Below are positions 1 to 8,209 of a DNA stretch of 64,000 nt, piece by piece. The stretch is from Vibrio sp. HI00D65 (GTDB lineage: Bacteria; Pseudomonadota; Gammaproteobacteria; Enterobacterales; Vibrionaceae). The DNA lies in contig NZ_LWEH01000091.1 in assembly GCF_001635455.1 (NCBI RefSeq), positions 186,001-250,000 of the forward strand. Reading direction: 5' to 3'. Positions within the stretch are counted from its first letter, which is position 1. The number at the start of each line of letters is the position of its first letter. The position numbers and the translations under genes are program-made. Below the pieces are notes generated by a model that ran no database searches, was not told the DNA's origin, and saw nothing but the letters and a program-made list of their open reading frames with translations.

Positions 1-47
1 CCTGACAACTCAAACGAGACAGCGCCACATAAACAGTTACCTTTCAC
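1..47 (-). CDS. GFA-family protein, N-terminal fragment
   Basis: Only the first 15 codons are in the window and the gene runs off its left edge. The start is a GTG at 45-47 with an AAGGAG ribosome site at 55-60. The visible residues begin MKGNCLCGAVSFEL (GTG read as Met), and the CxCGAV signature is the first zinc-binding knuckle of the GFA family (glutathione-dependent formaldehyde-activating enzyme-like, Mss4-type fold). A second, full-length GFA gene lies at 5768-6184. The substrate cannot be inferred. Confidence 0.6.
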   Translation of the reverse strand, partial: MKGNCLCGAVSFELS

Positions 48-159
48 TCAAATACTCCTTGTTAATACCTATAAAAATACGTTTGATCGGCACGGGCAAG
101 CAATACCTAATGATGATTATCCAAAAGACTCACTACCACAGGTTAAATGGCAGCAACTC

Positions 160-669
160 TTAGACTTGATATTCAGCCATTGCTAAACGGTACTCCACAG
201 TATTTGCGTAACTAGAGGTTATCTCTTGAAAGCCCAACTTCTTCAACACCGAAGCGCTTTTGTGATTCCAAGAGTGAACACCAGCCCAAATTTCGCCTTG
301 ATAGCCGGAACTCTGAACCTGTAATAATAATGCTTTGCACATTTGCGTAGCAATGCCTTTACCCCAACATTTGGGACTAATCCAATAAGCTAAAGCAAGA
401 CAATTTTCCAAAGGGAGTAACGTAACCTGACCAATAACTTGCGAATCGTTTAAATGCCGACAACTCCAAACATAGCACTTACCCTCTTCCCACTCTAAAG
501 CACGTTCTAAACACCACTCTCGTGCTTGTTTGAGCGTTTTGATGTCTGCTAAAGGAAGCGACTTAGGGAACAAATCTGAACCTACAGATTTGAACAAGTA
601 AAGGGCGTCATCAACGACCACTGGCCTAAATGTAAGATCTAAGCATTCGAATTCTCTTGTGAGTGTCAA
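160..669 (-). CDS. GNAT-family N-acetyltransferase (RimJ/RimL-like)
   Basis: A 169-residue protein with a RimJ/RimL-type GNAT fold. The acetyl-CoA-binding motif A is seen as ISPKCWGKGIATQMCKALL around residues 97-115, followed by the motif B pattern NHKSASVLKKLGFQE near residues 136-150. It would transfer an acetyl group from acetyl-CoA to an amine, but the acceptor (protein N-terminus, polyamine or drug) is unknown. It stands alone between the GFA fragment and a cupin gene, and no clear attC follows its 3' end, so its cassette status is uncertain. Confidence 0.75.
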   Translation of the reverse strand: MTLTREFECLDLTFRPVVVDDALYLFKSVGSDLFPKSLPLADIKTLKQAREWCLERALEWEEGKCYVWSCRHLNDSQVIGQVTLLPLENCLALAYWISPKCWGKGIATQMCKALLLQVQSSGYQGEIWAGVHSWNHKSASVLKKLGFQEITSSYANTVEYRLAMAEYQV

Positions 670-751
670 AATTCCCTTCCTATCTACTAATATGCTAATA
701 GCGCGTGCCGTCCTTTCTGCATGCCACCCAATTACCAGAACTTGCTTCTAC

Positions 752-1159
752 TCACTTAAAATCGTCGTCCGGATAATAAGCTTTATCGCCTGCTACACGG
801 CTACCTATTACAATAAACTTTGCTTGTTTGTCACTTCGGTTTACTAAATGATGCCCATTCTCGACACCACCGGGAAAACCAACGCACATTCCTCGCTTCA
901 CAACTTGCTCACCGCCATCCATGATTAAGCACAGCTCACCTTCAAGCAAATATAGGAACTCGTCGGATTTTGTGTGCCAATGTCTTAAAGCTGATTGCGC
1001 ATTGGGTTCAAGTATCTCTAGGTTCACTCTAAACTGGGTTAAGCCAAATAGGTCTCTCAGTCCCTTACATTCAGAGTCCCCCAGAATTGATTTGTATGGC
1101 TCTGGAAACGGGTTAAAAGTGTCACCTATTAAGCTTGCAGTATCTTTTACTTTCGTCAT
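752..1159 (-). CDS. Cupin-domain protein
   Basis: A single-domain cupin of 135 residues. Start choice: an ATG at 1157-1159 has a GAGGG ribosome site 5-6 bases upstream (1165-1169), whereas the longer frame opening at 1225 has no such site. The cupin metal motif is visible as HWHTKSDEFLYLLEGE, and the second motif as FPGGVENGHHLVN. Cupins of this size are usually small metal-dependent enzymes or sugar-binding proteins, and nothing here fixes the substrate. A second, unrelated cupin gene is at 8855-9205. Confidence 0.7.
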   Translation of the reverse strand: MTKVKDTASLIGDTFNPFPEPYKSILGDSECKGLRDLFGLTQFRVNLEILEPNAQSALRHWHTKSDEFLYLLEGELCLIMDGGEQVVKRGMCVGFPGGVENGHHLVNRSDKQAKFIVIGSRVAGDKAYYPDDDFK

Positions 1160-1225
1160 ATTTTCCCTCAGTGGGATGTGATGCAAAGCTCGACAGCGAA
1201 GATTGATAAGCTTCTCTAGCCTCAA

Positions 1226-1424
1226 GACTTAGCGAACTGTTAAAATGCTTTTAATCGGAATCCATCAAGCTTTCATATTGAATCGATAAATCACTCTTTA
1301 CATTAGATTTCTTGTACTTTGCCGATTTTTAAAAACACATTGTCTTGAAATATTCCAAACTGAACCCTTCACCGGACACAGAATCACCAAGCCTTATGAA
1401 TCAGGATGGGGACAGTTGTTAGCT
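1226..1424 (-). repeat. Degenerate integron attC-like site
   Basis: Read on the minus strand, the segment starts with AGCTAACAACTG (1413-1424). It continues with a TGATTCATAAGGCTTGG block shared with the better attC sites to the right, and ends near a TTAGCG core. It lies just 3' of the alpha/beta hydrolase gene, where a cassette's attC should be. It is longer (about 200 bp) and more diverged than the others. Confidence 0.4.
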
Positions 1425-1452
1425 GTTTTTCGTTCCAGATATAAGTGGTAGT

Positions 1453-2220
1453 TTACAGATGTTTATTCAACCAACATATCGTATGATCACGCATATCATT
1501 CGAAAAATAATGTGATTCGTCAGCCAAATTGAACGCAATTTCAGTATTATTTTTATCGTATTTACTCTTAACCTTTTCAAAAAAGTCTTTCGCGAACTTG
1601 GCTGGAACCCAATCATCTCTCTCGCCATTTATAATTAGCATTGGGCGACTTTCATTTTCAAGAAGATACAAACATGGATCGATCTCTTTCATATACCTAA
1701 TTGCTAACTTTTCGTCTTCGTTGAAAGTCTTATTGTCCGAATCTGCTTTTAATGCGAACTTCTCCAAACCGACGAAATCAGGAGAACCAAGAATAGGCAC
1801 CGCAACTTTAATCTGGTTATTTTGAGTCAGCGAATAGAATGTAGACAGTGCCCCCATTGAAATGCCGACAAGAGCTATCCTTGATGGGTCAATCCGAATA
1901 TCTTCTTGATAATGCTTAATAAGTGTATCAATGTCGTTTGCGTTCTGCTTGATAACCTGTGTCACCCTTTTAATAAAACGCGCGTGGCTATCCATGCTCT
2001 GAGCATTGCCATCATTCCTCTCACCGTGGCTATCTGAATCAAAACAGATGACTGAATAACCCTGGAGAGCTAGGTTTAACGCCAAATTAGAACCTTCATA
2101 CTTATCATTGTTCCAACCATGACAGATGATGACTAAAGGGCTTTTCAGCAACTCTTTATTGCTATAAAGCAAATGTACAATCTCACCTAAATCAACTTTT
2201 TCGACAAAAACACCTTCCAT
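1453..2220 (-). CDS. Alpha/beta hydrolase (prolyl-oligopeptidase/dienelactone-hydrolase type)
   Basis: A 255-residue soluble alpha/beta hydrolase. The oxyanion strand reads LVIICHGWNND near residues 29-39. The nucleophile elbow GISMG places Ser121. The acid lies in INGERDDW (Asp202 or Asp203), and the base is His237 in DESHYF, so the triad is complete. There is no signal peptide, so the enzyme is cytoplasmic. It would hydrolyse an ester or peptide bond; the substrate is unknown. It is cassette-like, with an attC-like element directly after the stop and a GNAT gene 44 bp upstream. Confidence 0.75.
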   Translation of the reverse strand: MEGVFVEKVDLGEIVHLLYSNKELLKSPLVIICHGWNNDKYEGSNLALNLALQGYSVICFDSDSHGERNDGNAQSMDSHARFIKRVTQVIKQNANDIDTLIKHYQEDIRIDPSRIALVGISMGALSTFYSLTQNNQIKVAVPILGSPDFVGLEKFALKADSDNKTFNEDEKLAIRYMKEIDPCLYLLENESRPMLIINGERDDWVPAKFAKDFFEKVKSKYDKNNTEIAFNLADESHYFSNDMRDHTICWLNKHL

Positions 2221-2264
2221 GATTCCTCTTACCCTTAGTTATAAGTCACTTACGCTTCCATTTG

Positions 2265-2690
2265 TTAGTCGTCTATTAATGTTTTTTGATAAAAGATTTT
2301 GTCTACTCCTTCTTTCAAATAATCCTTATAACGACCTACCTCCTTAAAACCATGAGACTCATAAAAGTCGGGGGCTTGGAACGTATAAGTGTCAACTGCA
2401 ATATTACGTATTTCTCGCTCTTTACAATACATCTCTATCTTTCGTATTAGTGCAGCTCCATACCCCTGATTTCTTTCCTTTTCTGTTAACCACAAAAATC
2501 TAATTTGAACTGAAGTCATATAGATAAAACCAGTTAAACCTCCGAGAATTTCTCCTGATTTATCGCGAACAAAAATAGCAAAAGACTCATCTGTGATTTC
2601 TGGTATAAATCTTCGATTGAAATCACCTAGCCCTTGGTAAATCTGATCGATATCTTGAGGGCTCGGCAAGTGAGTAAAAATGATATCCAA
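2265..2690 (-). CDS. GNAT-family N-acetyltransferase
   Basis: A compact 141-residue single-domain GNAT. Motif A is seen as LTEKERNQGYGAALIRKIE around residues 68-86, with the Q/RxxGxG/A acetyl-CoA loop intact. The C-terminal half has the usual APDFYESHGFKEVGR pattern (beta5-alpha4). The acceptor is unknown. Short gaps on both sides (44 and 50 bp) leave no room for a full attC, so neighbouring cassettes may have fused here. Confidence 0.75.
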   Translation of the reverse strand: MDIIFTHLPSPQDIDQIYQGLGDFNRRFIPEITDESFAIFVRDKSGEILGGLTGFIYMTSVQIRFLWLTEKERNQGYGAALIRKIEMYCKEREIRNIAVDTYTFQAPDFYESHGFKEVGRYKDYLKEGVDKIFYQKTLIDD

Positions 2691-2740
2691 TGATTTGTCC
2701 TTAATTTGGTTGAAAAAATAATGCTCTCACAAAGAATAAA

Positions 2741-3337
2741 CTATCGTTCTTTTTTTAATGCAGTCGGTTCAAGTTTATCGACAAGCTTCTTTAAATGGTT
2801 CTTAGCCAACTCATGGTTCCCTCGACTCATCCACTTAATGCAATTAAAAAGTTCCCAAGTAAGGCCTTTATCACCATTCGTATAGGCAGGAGAATCCTCA
2901 TGCTTTGGAGCGGGTTCACTGGTTACCCTTTGTTCGATGATGCCTGTTTTATCGAATAGAACTTTGAATGGCTTTGAAATACTGAACGGTTCACTCAAAT
3001 CTAAGCAGTGAACTTCGGTACTCGTTAAATCATTGAAGATATACTTTTTAAAGTAAGCATTACCACTGTGAAAGCCGTCAAGTAGGTAAAATATTTCCTT
3101 GTCGTGTTCAAAAACTGAGAAGCACTTATTGGCAGATTTATGGAAATTGTTCTTCGTAAAAATAAGAATATCAGCATCCGAAACTCGGTCACCTTTCCCT
3201 GCTGCTAATGAGCCTAATAGCACAGCCGCTACTACGTCACTTTCTACCATAAAGGCTGAGCAAACAGAGCGAATTAGTTCACTTTGAAGGGGAAGATGCT
3301 CTAAATCTAGCTTTTCTGTTCTCAAAGTTACCTCCAT
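2741..3337 (-). CDS. Nucleotidyltransferase-domain protein
   Basis: A 198-residue protein with the polymerase-beta/MNT-type nucleotidyltransferase signature: a GS pair at residues 42-43 followed by DADILIF with Asp54 and Asp56 as the metal ligands. The C-terminal region (about 150-195) is helical and Lys-rich. Families with this core include aminoglycoside adenylyltransferases and minimal nucleotidyltransferases of toxin-antitoxin pairs. No HEPN partner is adjacent, so a resistance-like or metabolic role is as likely. The substrate is unassigned. Confidence 0.65.
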   Translation of the reverse strand: MEVTLRTEKLDLEHLPLQSELIRSVCSAFMVESDVVAAVLLGSLAAGKGDRVSDADILIFTKNNFHKSANKCFSVFEHDKEIFYLLDGFHSGNAYFKKYIFNDLTSTEVHCLDLSEPFSISKPFKVLFDKTGIIEQRVTSEPAPKHEDSPAYTNGDKGLTWELFNCIKWMSRGNHELAKNHLKKLVDKLEPTALKKER

Positions 3338-3357
3338 TTTAGTAAAAAAATATTTTC

Positions 3358-3462
3358 ATTAAACAAAGCCGTCAAACCTGATCTTGAGGATAGATATTTC
3401 AACCAATTCGAACAACAAATGCCGAGAACCATGAATCAGGCTTTGCGAACTAGTGACAATTA
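3358..3462 (-). repeat. Degenerate attC-like site
   Basis: It lies between the nucleotidyltransferase and HAD genes. The minus strand shows TTGTCACTAGTTCGCAAAGCCTGATTC and then a TTCTCGGCATTTGTTG block, matching the TGATTC...GGCATTTTT layout of the clearer sites further right. The outer cores have eroded. Confidence 0.4.
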
Positions 3463-3467
3463 TATTG

Positions 3468-4085
3468 TCAATATTGGACACCCAGTGCTTTCAAAGCTCG
3501 TGCACATTGATAAGTGTTTTTAAAGAGAATTGCGTTCATACCAACTGACTCTGCGCCAGCCACATTATATGGCATATCATCAATGAAAACGGTTTCTGAT
3601 GCCTCTAAGCCATACTGATAGAGCAATGATTCGTATATTTCAACTTGAGGTTTAAGTAGACCAACCTCAGCGGAAACAATAGCGCCTTCAAATAAGTCCC
3701 AAAATGTATATGTTGCTTTTAAATGAGAAACAATTTCATGGACGTTATCAGTCAATGCAAAAACTCTATAACCTGCAGATTTACAACGTCTAATAAGCTC
3801 TACGGAGCCATAAATCAAGATTTGGGTTTGCTTAACGTAGTAAAATAGACGTTCACATTCTAATTCAGTGAAACCTAGCACATCACGGTATTGGGTTTTT
3901 GCATCATTTTCAGATAACAGCCCTTTGTTTAGATTTAACCAAATATCAGACTGAAATACAGACTTCGCTTTCTCTTCTGCTGATGCGCAATCTCCAAAAG
4001 TAAGACGAATAATCTCTTCAGGTGACCAACGAACGACGACATTGCCGATGTCGAAAACAATATTTTTTATCCTTTCAGAACTCAC
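3468..4085 (-). CDS. HAD-superfamily phosphatase (YihX-like)
   Basis: A 205-residue HAD hydrolase. Motif I reads VFDIGNVVVRW with the nucleophile Asp12. Motif II is FALTDN, motif III Lys is in GLLKPQVEIY, and motif IV is VFIDDMPYN. The DIGNV variant of motif I and a helical cap inserted after it are typical of the YihX/epoxide-hydrolase-N-terminal-like group, which includes alpha-D-glucose-1-phosphate phosphatase. The substrate is not certain. The gene is followed on its 3' side by an attC-like element. Confidence 0.75.
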   Translation of the reverse strand: MSSERIKNIVFDIGNVVVRWSPEEIIRLTFGDCASAEEKAKSVFQSDIWLNLNKGLLSENDAKTQYRDVLGFTELECERLFYYVKQTQILIYGSVELIRRCKSAGYRVFALTDNVHEIVSHLKATYTFWDLFEGAIVSAEVGLLKPQVEIYESLLYQYGLEASETVFIDDMPYNVAGAESVGMNAILFKNTYQCARALKALGVQY

Positions 4086-4119
4086 TATTTACTCCTTTAA
4101 AATGAATGAAATGGCTCAA

Positions 4120-4222
4120 AAAATTCACCGGGTGCCAAACTTAAATACCCCCAGTACAGTATTCACCTATCGCCTTTCAAGGACTAATAAAATCACTGGA
4201 CTGTGAATCATAGTTTAACTTC
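4120..4222 (-). repeat. Degenerate attC-like site
   Basis: It directly follows the transglutaminase-like gene. The minus strand begins AGTTAAACTATGATTCACAG and keeps the TGATTC block and a TTTAAGTTTGGCACC end, but the cores are weak. It is assigned mainly by position and by resemblance to neighbouring sites. Confidence 0.35.
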
Positions 4223-4242
4223 CTTGCTTTCGTAGGCCATAG

Positions 4243-5121
4243 CTACAGTGAAGCATAGAGCTCACTCAATGTCGGAAACTGAGAACAATCCCAGCCGCTT
4301 GGAAGCCTTATTTCATTACACGACTTCACTAACTCAAGAGCTTTAACACTATCTGAAGAACAACTGACCTCTGCAAGTTCGTCTAGCAGAGTTAATTCCC
4401 ACTCTCCAGAAATAGGGGTTATAAATTTAGGCAGTATGCCCCAACCGGTATCCCACGTATGCATTTCAAATTTTGATAATGCATATAAATCTCGAATTAG
4501 GCTCCCTTTGATAAATGCTAATCCTTTGAAATCTCCAAAACCAAAATTTTCATCAGACTCAGCGTTTTGACGACATAGCTTCCAAGCCCGCCCAGCTAGG
4601 ATAAAGCTTGATGACGGTACATCACACGGATCAAATTCAAAGTTCAAGACTTGGCGATGAATATCGTCTAACTGAGCATCGACGGCTATCCACCCTTTTT
4701 CTTTGTTCCAATACTCACATACCCAGTGATCTTCAAAATGGTTTTGAGCTAAATAAGTCGCAAAGCCACTCCTTAGTCTCGCTGGTATTCCTTTTGCTCT
4801 CAATACTGCGCAAACTAATAGTGAAAAGTCTCTACAAATACTGATCACTCTATGGTTTGGTTTCTTGAAAACGTGTGAAGGCTCACCTGATTTCGACATT
4901 GCCAAAGTGACTAAATCTTTAGCATACCGAGTCTGCATTTCGGTCAGCTTGTTTAATGGATCAGCCTCAACACCGTAGTGCTCTAACCAATACGAGTGAA
5001 TAAGATTCCCCTGAACAAACTTACATATACCCGCTATATCATCAGATATTTTACGTATGTCTAACAGGTCATTAGTTAGCTCTGTAAACTCCGTGTTTTC
5101 GGTATAGTCGTTGATAAGCAT
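4243..5121 (-). CDS. Transglutaminase-like cysteine hydrolase
   Basis: A 292-residue protein whose middle third carries a transglutaminase-like core. Cys96 in CRDFSLLVCAVLRAKG, His132 in FEDHWVCEYW and Asp148 in WIAVDAQLDD give a complete catalytic triad, and the GIPAR strand between them is typical of the family. Bacterial stand-alone members usually act as peptidases or amidases. No signal peptide is seen, so it is probably cytosolic. The C-terminal ~130 residues match nothing I recognise. It is cassette-like, with attC-like elements on both sides. Confidence 0.7.
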   Translation of the reverse strand: MLINDYTENTEFTELTNDLLDIRKISDDIAGICKFVQGNLIHSYWLEHYGVEADPLNKLTEMQTRYAKDLVTLAMSKSGEPSHVFKKPNHRVISICRDFSLLVCAVLRAKGIPARLRSGFATYLAQNHFEDHWVCEYWNKEKGWIAVDAQLDDIHRQVLNFEFDPCDVPSSSFILAGRAWKLCRQNAESDENFGFGDFKGLAFIKGSLIRDLYALSKFEMHTWDTGWGILPKFITPISGEWELTLLDELAEVSCSSDSVKALELVKSCNEIRLPSGWDCSQFPTLSELYASL

Positions 5122-5149
5122 CTGTTTCTAATCCTTTGTAGATATCTGT

Positions 5150-5243
5150 ACGCATAGGTTGAAACGAGGTTTACAGAAACACCTCAAATTGAACGTAACC
5201 CGATTCAGAGCAAAAGTACCAAGCGTTACGAATCACCCTTGAA
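5150..5243 (-). repeat. Integron attC site
   Basis: The minus strand carries the block GGGTGATTCGTAACGCTTGG seen in Vibrio attC sites, followed by a TTACGTTCAATTTGAGG arm. The stop codon of the lipocalin-like gene (TGA) lies inside the site, as is common for cassettes. Confidence 0.6.
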
Positions 5244-5646
5244 CAGTTTGCGTGGTATCAACTTTTGACCATACGAGTGTGACTCGCTCTTTTAGCCCTT
5301 TACCAGATAACCATAATCGACCATCTTTTAGTAGCTTAACTTCACGCTCCATACATTCACCTATAACAGATTTCACGCTAGACTGAAGCCCAAAGTGAAA
5401 CACACGATTGTTCTCTAAATCTAATTCATAAGTAGCTGTATAAAAGTTTGATTCTCTCTTTTTATCTTCGTCTGTAGGATTAGTTAGTGGATCTCTATTC
5501 TGTGCGACGCTAACAAACCCATTGTCTGTATAAATTAGAGTACCGTTTTGTTTCCCCGGCCAATTAAACATTTCACCTGATTCTCTATGGATGATGAACT
5601 CATCTAAAGACCAAACACCAACCAGAATTTCCTTTGATAGTTTCAC
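5233..5646 (-). CDS. Lipocalin-like domain protein
   Basis: I start this gene at a GTG (5644-5646), which has an AAGGAAG ribosome site at 5652-5658. The same frame is open up to 5742, but that extra part lies inside the attC of the neighbouring cassette, so translation from there is unlikely. The 137-residue product has the LVGVWSLDEF start, a WPGKQNGTLIYTDNGFVSV core and regular beta-strand spacing typical of the lipocalin-like domain family (PF13924 type). Function is unknown; members may bind small hydrophobic ligands. Confidence 0.65.
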   Translation of the reverse strand: MKLSKEILVGVWSLDEFIIHRESGEMFNWPGKQNGTLIYTDNGFVSVAQNRDPLTNPTDEDKKRESNFYTATYELDLENNRVFHFGLQSSVKSVIGECMEREVKLLKDGRLWLSGKGLKERVTLVWSKVDTTQTVQG

Positions 5647-5662
5647 TTGTGCTTCCTTAATT

Positions 5663-5763
5663 TCCTGGGGACCTAACCTCAATGAAGTTCTAAACAATAC
5701 AAGAGACTCAGTGCTATAAGAGTTGTATACGTTACGAACCACTTTTAAATGTTTGTTATATGT
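5663..5763 (-). repeat. Integron attC site
   Basis: The minus strand begins ATAACAAACATTTAAAAGTG, followed by GTTCGTAACG, and ends with the insertion core GAGGTTAGGTCC near 5668-5680. It belongs to the GFA cassette at 5768-6184. The open frame of the lipocalin-like gene extends into it, which explains that frame's odd N-terminus. Confidence 0.65.
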
Positions 5764-5767
5764 TTAG

Positions 5768-6184
5768 TTACACCTTGTCCGCAAAATAAGACATGATTTC
5801 TTCTGTAGTCATCTCATTAGTCTCGTTGGCAAAGCAGTAATAGCTCGGACGCATGTCGCTAAAGTATTGCATGTCCATTTTCAAACCTTCTAAGTTTGGG
5901 AACAGACCTACTGGCATATTGTATTCACCTGTTTCTTTGAACTTGTAAAACAAATGAGTGCCGCACTCCAGACAGAAACCACGAGAGGCCCAAGAGGATG
6001 ACTTGTACATTTTTACTTTGTTTCGCCCCTCAATTTTGACTTGAGTTCCACATTTAACTGCGAAAAATGGTGCACCTCCCCAAGTTCGACACGACTGACA
6101 ATGACAAACTGTAAAGTTAGGGTTGATGCTTTTTGCTTTGATTTTTACAGCGCCACATAGACAGTTAGTCTCTACGTAAGACAT
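5768..6184 (-). CDS. GFA-family zinc protein
   Basis: A full-length 138-residue GFA-family protein. Zinc-binding cysteines are visible in CLCGAV (residues 8-11), in VCHCQSCRTWGGAPF (near 27-41) and in FCLECGTHLFYKF. The family was named after glutathione-dependent formaldehyde activation, but most members have no tested activity. The gene sits in an integron cassette with an attC on each side. Another GFA gene begins at the left edge of the window. Confidence 0.8.
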   Translation of the reverse strand: MSYVETNCLCGAVKIKAKSINPNFTVCHCQSCRTWGGAPFFAVKCGTQVKIEGRNKVKMYKSSSWASRGFCLECGTHLFYKFKETGEYNMPVGLFPNLEGLKMDMQYFSDMRPSYYCFANETNEMTTEEIMSYFADKV

Positions 6185-6210
6185 TAAATAACTCCTAAAT
6201 TGATGAAAAC

Positions 6211-6334
6211 ATATAACGCCCTGCTAAGGGCAGTAACGTAATAGAAAGCCCCTGCATACCACTTTACATACTGAAACCAACGCATAGAGAACGCCATGTG
6301 TTACAAATCAATCTTGGGTCATTTGTTAGTACAT
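6211..6334 (-). repeat. Integron attC site
   Basis: The minus strand runs from TACTAACAAATGACCC through AGATTGATTTGTAACACATGG to GGGCGTTATATG. It has both core boxes and the partly palindromic arms expected of a Vibrio attC of about 125 bp. Confidence 0.75.
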
Positions 6335-6570
6335 GCACGACTTCTATTTATATGCCACAAGATATTTAAAATTCAAATTATACAAAAGCTTTTTAATAAT
6401 GAAGTGAGGCGGGTAGCTACAAAACTTAAACTCGATTAAGAGGCGAAAGTTAGCTAGAGGAAAACGAACTGAACTCCCCTACTTTTACTGATTTAAAGTT
6501 AGAAAAGGATTCGTTCCTCGCACTTAGCCAGAAACACCAAAACTCATGACCTTTGATGTCAACCCCGTAC
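6335..6570 (-). other. ORF-less integron cassette
   Basis: About 235 bp lie between two good attC sites, so this segment has the form of a gene cassette. I see no open frame longer than about a dozen codons on the cassette strand. It could carry a promoter or a small RNA, or be the remains of a lost gene. The sequence is AT-rich. No terminator or known RNA family was recognised. Confidence 0.5.
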
Positions 6571-6674
6571 TAAAGCACCGTTAAGGTTTGAGGAACGTGG
6601 TACCTTACCCTCCGCATGATACGCAATGTAAAAATGCCACGCGTTGTAAATCACTCGTAAACACTTGTTAAGTG
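6570..6674 (-). repeat. Integron attC site
   Basis: The minus strand runs CACTTAACAAGTGTTTACGA, then GTGATTTACAACGCGTGGCA, to CCTTAACGGTGC. The stop codon of the methyltransferase gene is part of the TTAACAAG core. Confidence 0.75.
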
Positions 6675-7393
6675 GGTCGGTGTGTAGAGTTAATAAACAG
6701 GTATAGTGCAAAACCCATTGTTTCACGTCCCCACTTTAAGTACGCATCTTTCCAGTGTCGTATCGTTTTGACTTTGTCCAACAACTCAATATTCGCAGGA
6801 TCTAGTAACAACTCTCGTTCGGATGCCAACCAAAACGAACTTTCAAATTTGTCCCAATCTTGATAGGAAGAGTGAACAACATAAACGCATTCGAGGCCTA
6901 ACTGATTGCCTGCTTCTATATTTTTTAAGTTTGACCTTAATTCTAAAGGATCAATACCTGTTGCTAGTAAGTATTCCTCATCTGGCTCTTTTCGCCAATA
7001 CGCATCCCCAAGTACAATTACGCCATTGGAAACTATAAGAGATTTCATGTCAGATAATGCATTGTCTAAAGCTTCGCCAACATCGCCAAAAGCATGAGTA
7101 GAGCCTAAGCTAAAACACGCATCAAATGCGCCCCTAGGCAACTCAACATCTTTGAATGCAGATGTATGAAAGGTAATTTGGTCCAAATTCGATTCCAGAT
7201 TTTCCTTTGCTTTAGCGATTTCAAATTCATCGTTATCAATGACTACCGCCCGACAATTAAATTTTTCTATAACTCTTTTAATTAACTCGCCATTACCACA
7301 ACCAACATCTAAGACTAAAGAGTCCTCATTTAGCCATAGCTCATCTAGTAAGTTATCTATACAACTTGGGCTAATGGGGCTGTTATATTCCAT
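6668..7393 (-). CDS. Class I SAM-dependent methyltransferase
   Basis: A 241-residue Rossmann-fold methyltransferase. Motif I is LVLDVGCGNGELIKRV near residues 26-41, followed by the acidic residue of strand 2 in AVVIDNDEFEI, and by FDACFSLGSTHAFGDV (motif IV region, near 90-105). The C-terminal half is rich in Trp and acidic residues and gives no clear substrate clue. The gene is an integron cassette: its stop codon lies in the attC core. Confidence 0.75.
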   Translation of the reverse strand: MEYNSPISPSCIDNLLDELWLNEDSLVLDVGCGNGELIKRVIEKFNCRAVVIDNDEFEIAKAKENLESNLDQITFHTSAFKDVELPRGAFDACFSLGSTHAFGDVGEALDNALSDMKSLIVSNGVIVLGDAYWRKEPDEEYLLATGIDPLELRSNLKNIEAGNQLGLECVYVVHSSYQDWDKFESSFWLASERELLLDPANIELLDKVKTIRHWKDAYLKWGRETMGFALYLFINSTHRPT

Positions 7394-7454
7394 GATTACC
7401 TTCCATACTATTTTCTAATTTAAACACTTGACAGAATGATTGATATCAGAAGCA

Positions 7455-7580
7455 CCTAACGCCAAATTAAGATGTGAAGCATTCAACAACGACACTTAAT
7501 TTGACTACCGTAAACACTGAACTCAACCAGAACCAAAAATGCCAAGCGTGCCGAATCACTCTTAAATGTTTGTTATATGC
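7455..7580 (-). repeat. Integron attC site
   Basis: One of the best sites. The minus strand begins GCATATAACAAACATTTAAG, continues GTGATTCGGCACGCTTGGCA, and ends TTTGGCGTTAGGTGC. The insertion core GCGTTAGG and the matching TAACAA core are intact. It belongs to the GNAT cassette at 7573-8067. Confidence 0.85.
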
Positions 7581-8067
7581 ATTTTTCGAAGTACTGAACT
7601 GGCATATTTTGATAGGAACCGTCACCACACGCCTTGAACCCAAGTTTGAGAAGTATGTGCTGCGAAGGCATGTTTTCAGGTTCAGTTAAAGCAAGAACTT
7701 TCGTATAACCAATTTGATTGGCAAAAGAGAGAACGGCAGAACTTGCTTCGAATGCGTACCCTTTACCCCGAGCTGAAACCTTAAGCCGATATCCAAGTTC
7801 AACTACACTTTCGCCTTTATAGTTAAATGATGCTATCCCACAATAACCAACTAGCTCGCCAGTCCTGCGTTCCACAACACAAAACTTTCCAATACCTTTG
7901 TTTTGAAATGCACTAACAAGCTCTTCAAAACGCGTATCTGCTTGCTCATGTGTCATTTCGCCAGTTGGAGAAAACGCCATAAAATCCGAATTACCAAGTA
8001 ATTTTATAACTTCACTACGGTCTTGCTGCGTAAATTTTCTGAGCTCTAAACGCTCCGTTTTAATCAC
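7573..8067 (-). CDS. GNAT-family N-acetyltransferase (RimJ/RimL-like)
   Basis: A 164-residue GNAT starting MIKTERLELRKFTQQD, the usual opening of RimJ/RimL-type enzymes. The acetyl-CoA motif is GYRLKVSARGKGYAFEAS around residues 92-109, and the C-terminal part has PSQHILLKLGFKACG. The acceptor is unknown. The stop codon (TAA) lies in the attC core, as is typical of a cassette gene. A second, dead GNAT cassette lies immediately upstream. Confidence 0.8.
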   Translation of the reverse strand: MIKTERLELRKFTQQDRSEVIKLLGNSDFMAFSPTGEMTHEQADTRFEELVSAFQNKGIGKFCVVERRTGELVGYCGIASFNYKGESVVELGYRLKVSARGKGYAFEASSAVLSFANQIGYTKVLALTEPENMPSQHILLKLGFKACGDGSYQNMPVQYFEKCI

Positions 8068-8082
8068 TTAATGCCTCCATGG

Positions 8083-8209
8083 ATATAACGCGAAGTTAAG
8101 GGGTGAGCAACGCAACACCTAAGCGGCTGCAAACCGCCGTAATAACTAAACTCAACGCACAGCAAAAAAGCCAAGCGTTGTGAGTCAACTCTGAACGCTT
8201 GGTTATATG
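8083..8209 (-). repeat. Integron attC site
   Basis: The minus strand begins ATATAACCAAGCGTTCAGAG, continues TGACTCACAACGCTTGGC, and ends AACTTCGCGTTATATCC. Both cores are present, and it follows the broken GNAT gene at 8203-8709. Confidence 0.8.

Noticed and set aside
2741..3337. MNT/HEPN toxin-antitoxin pair
   Set aside because: The nucleotidyltransferase motif is present, but no HEPN-type partner gene is adjacent on either side.
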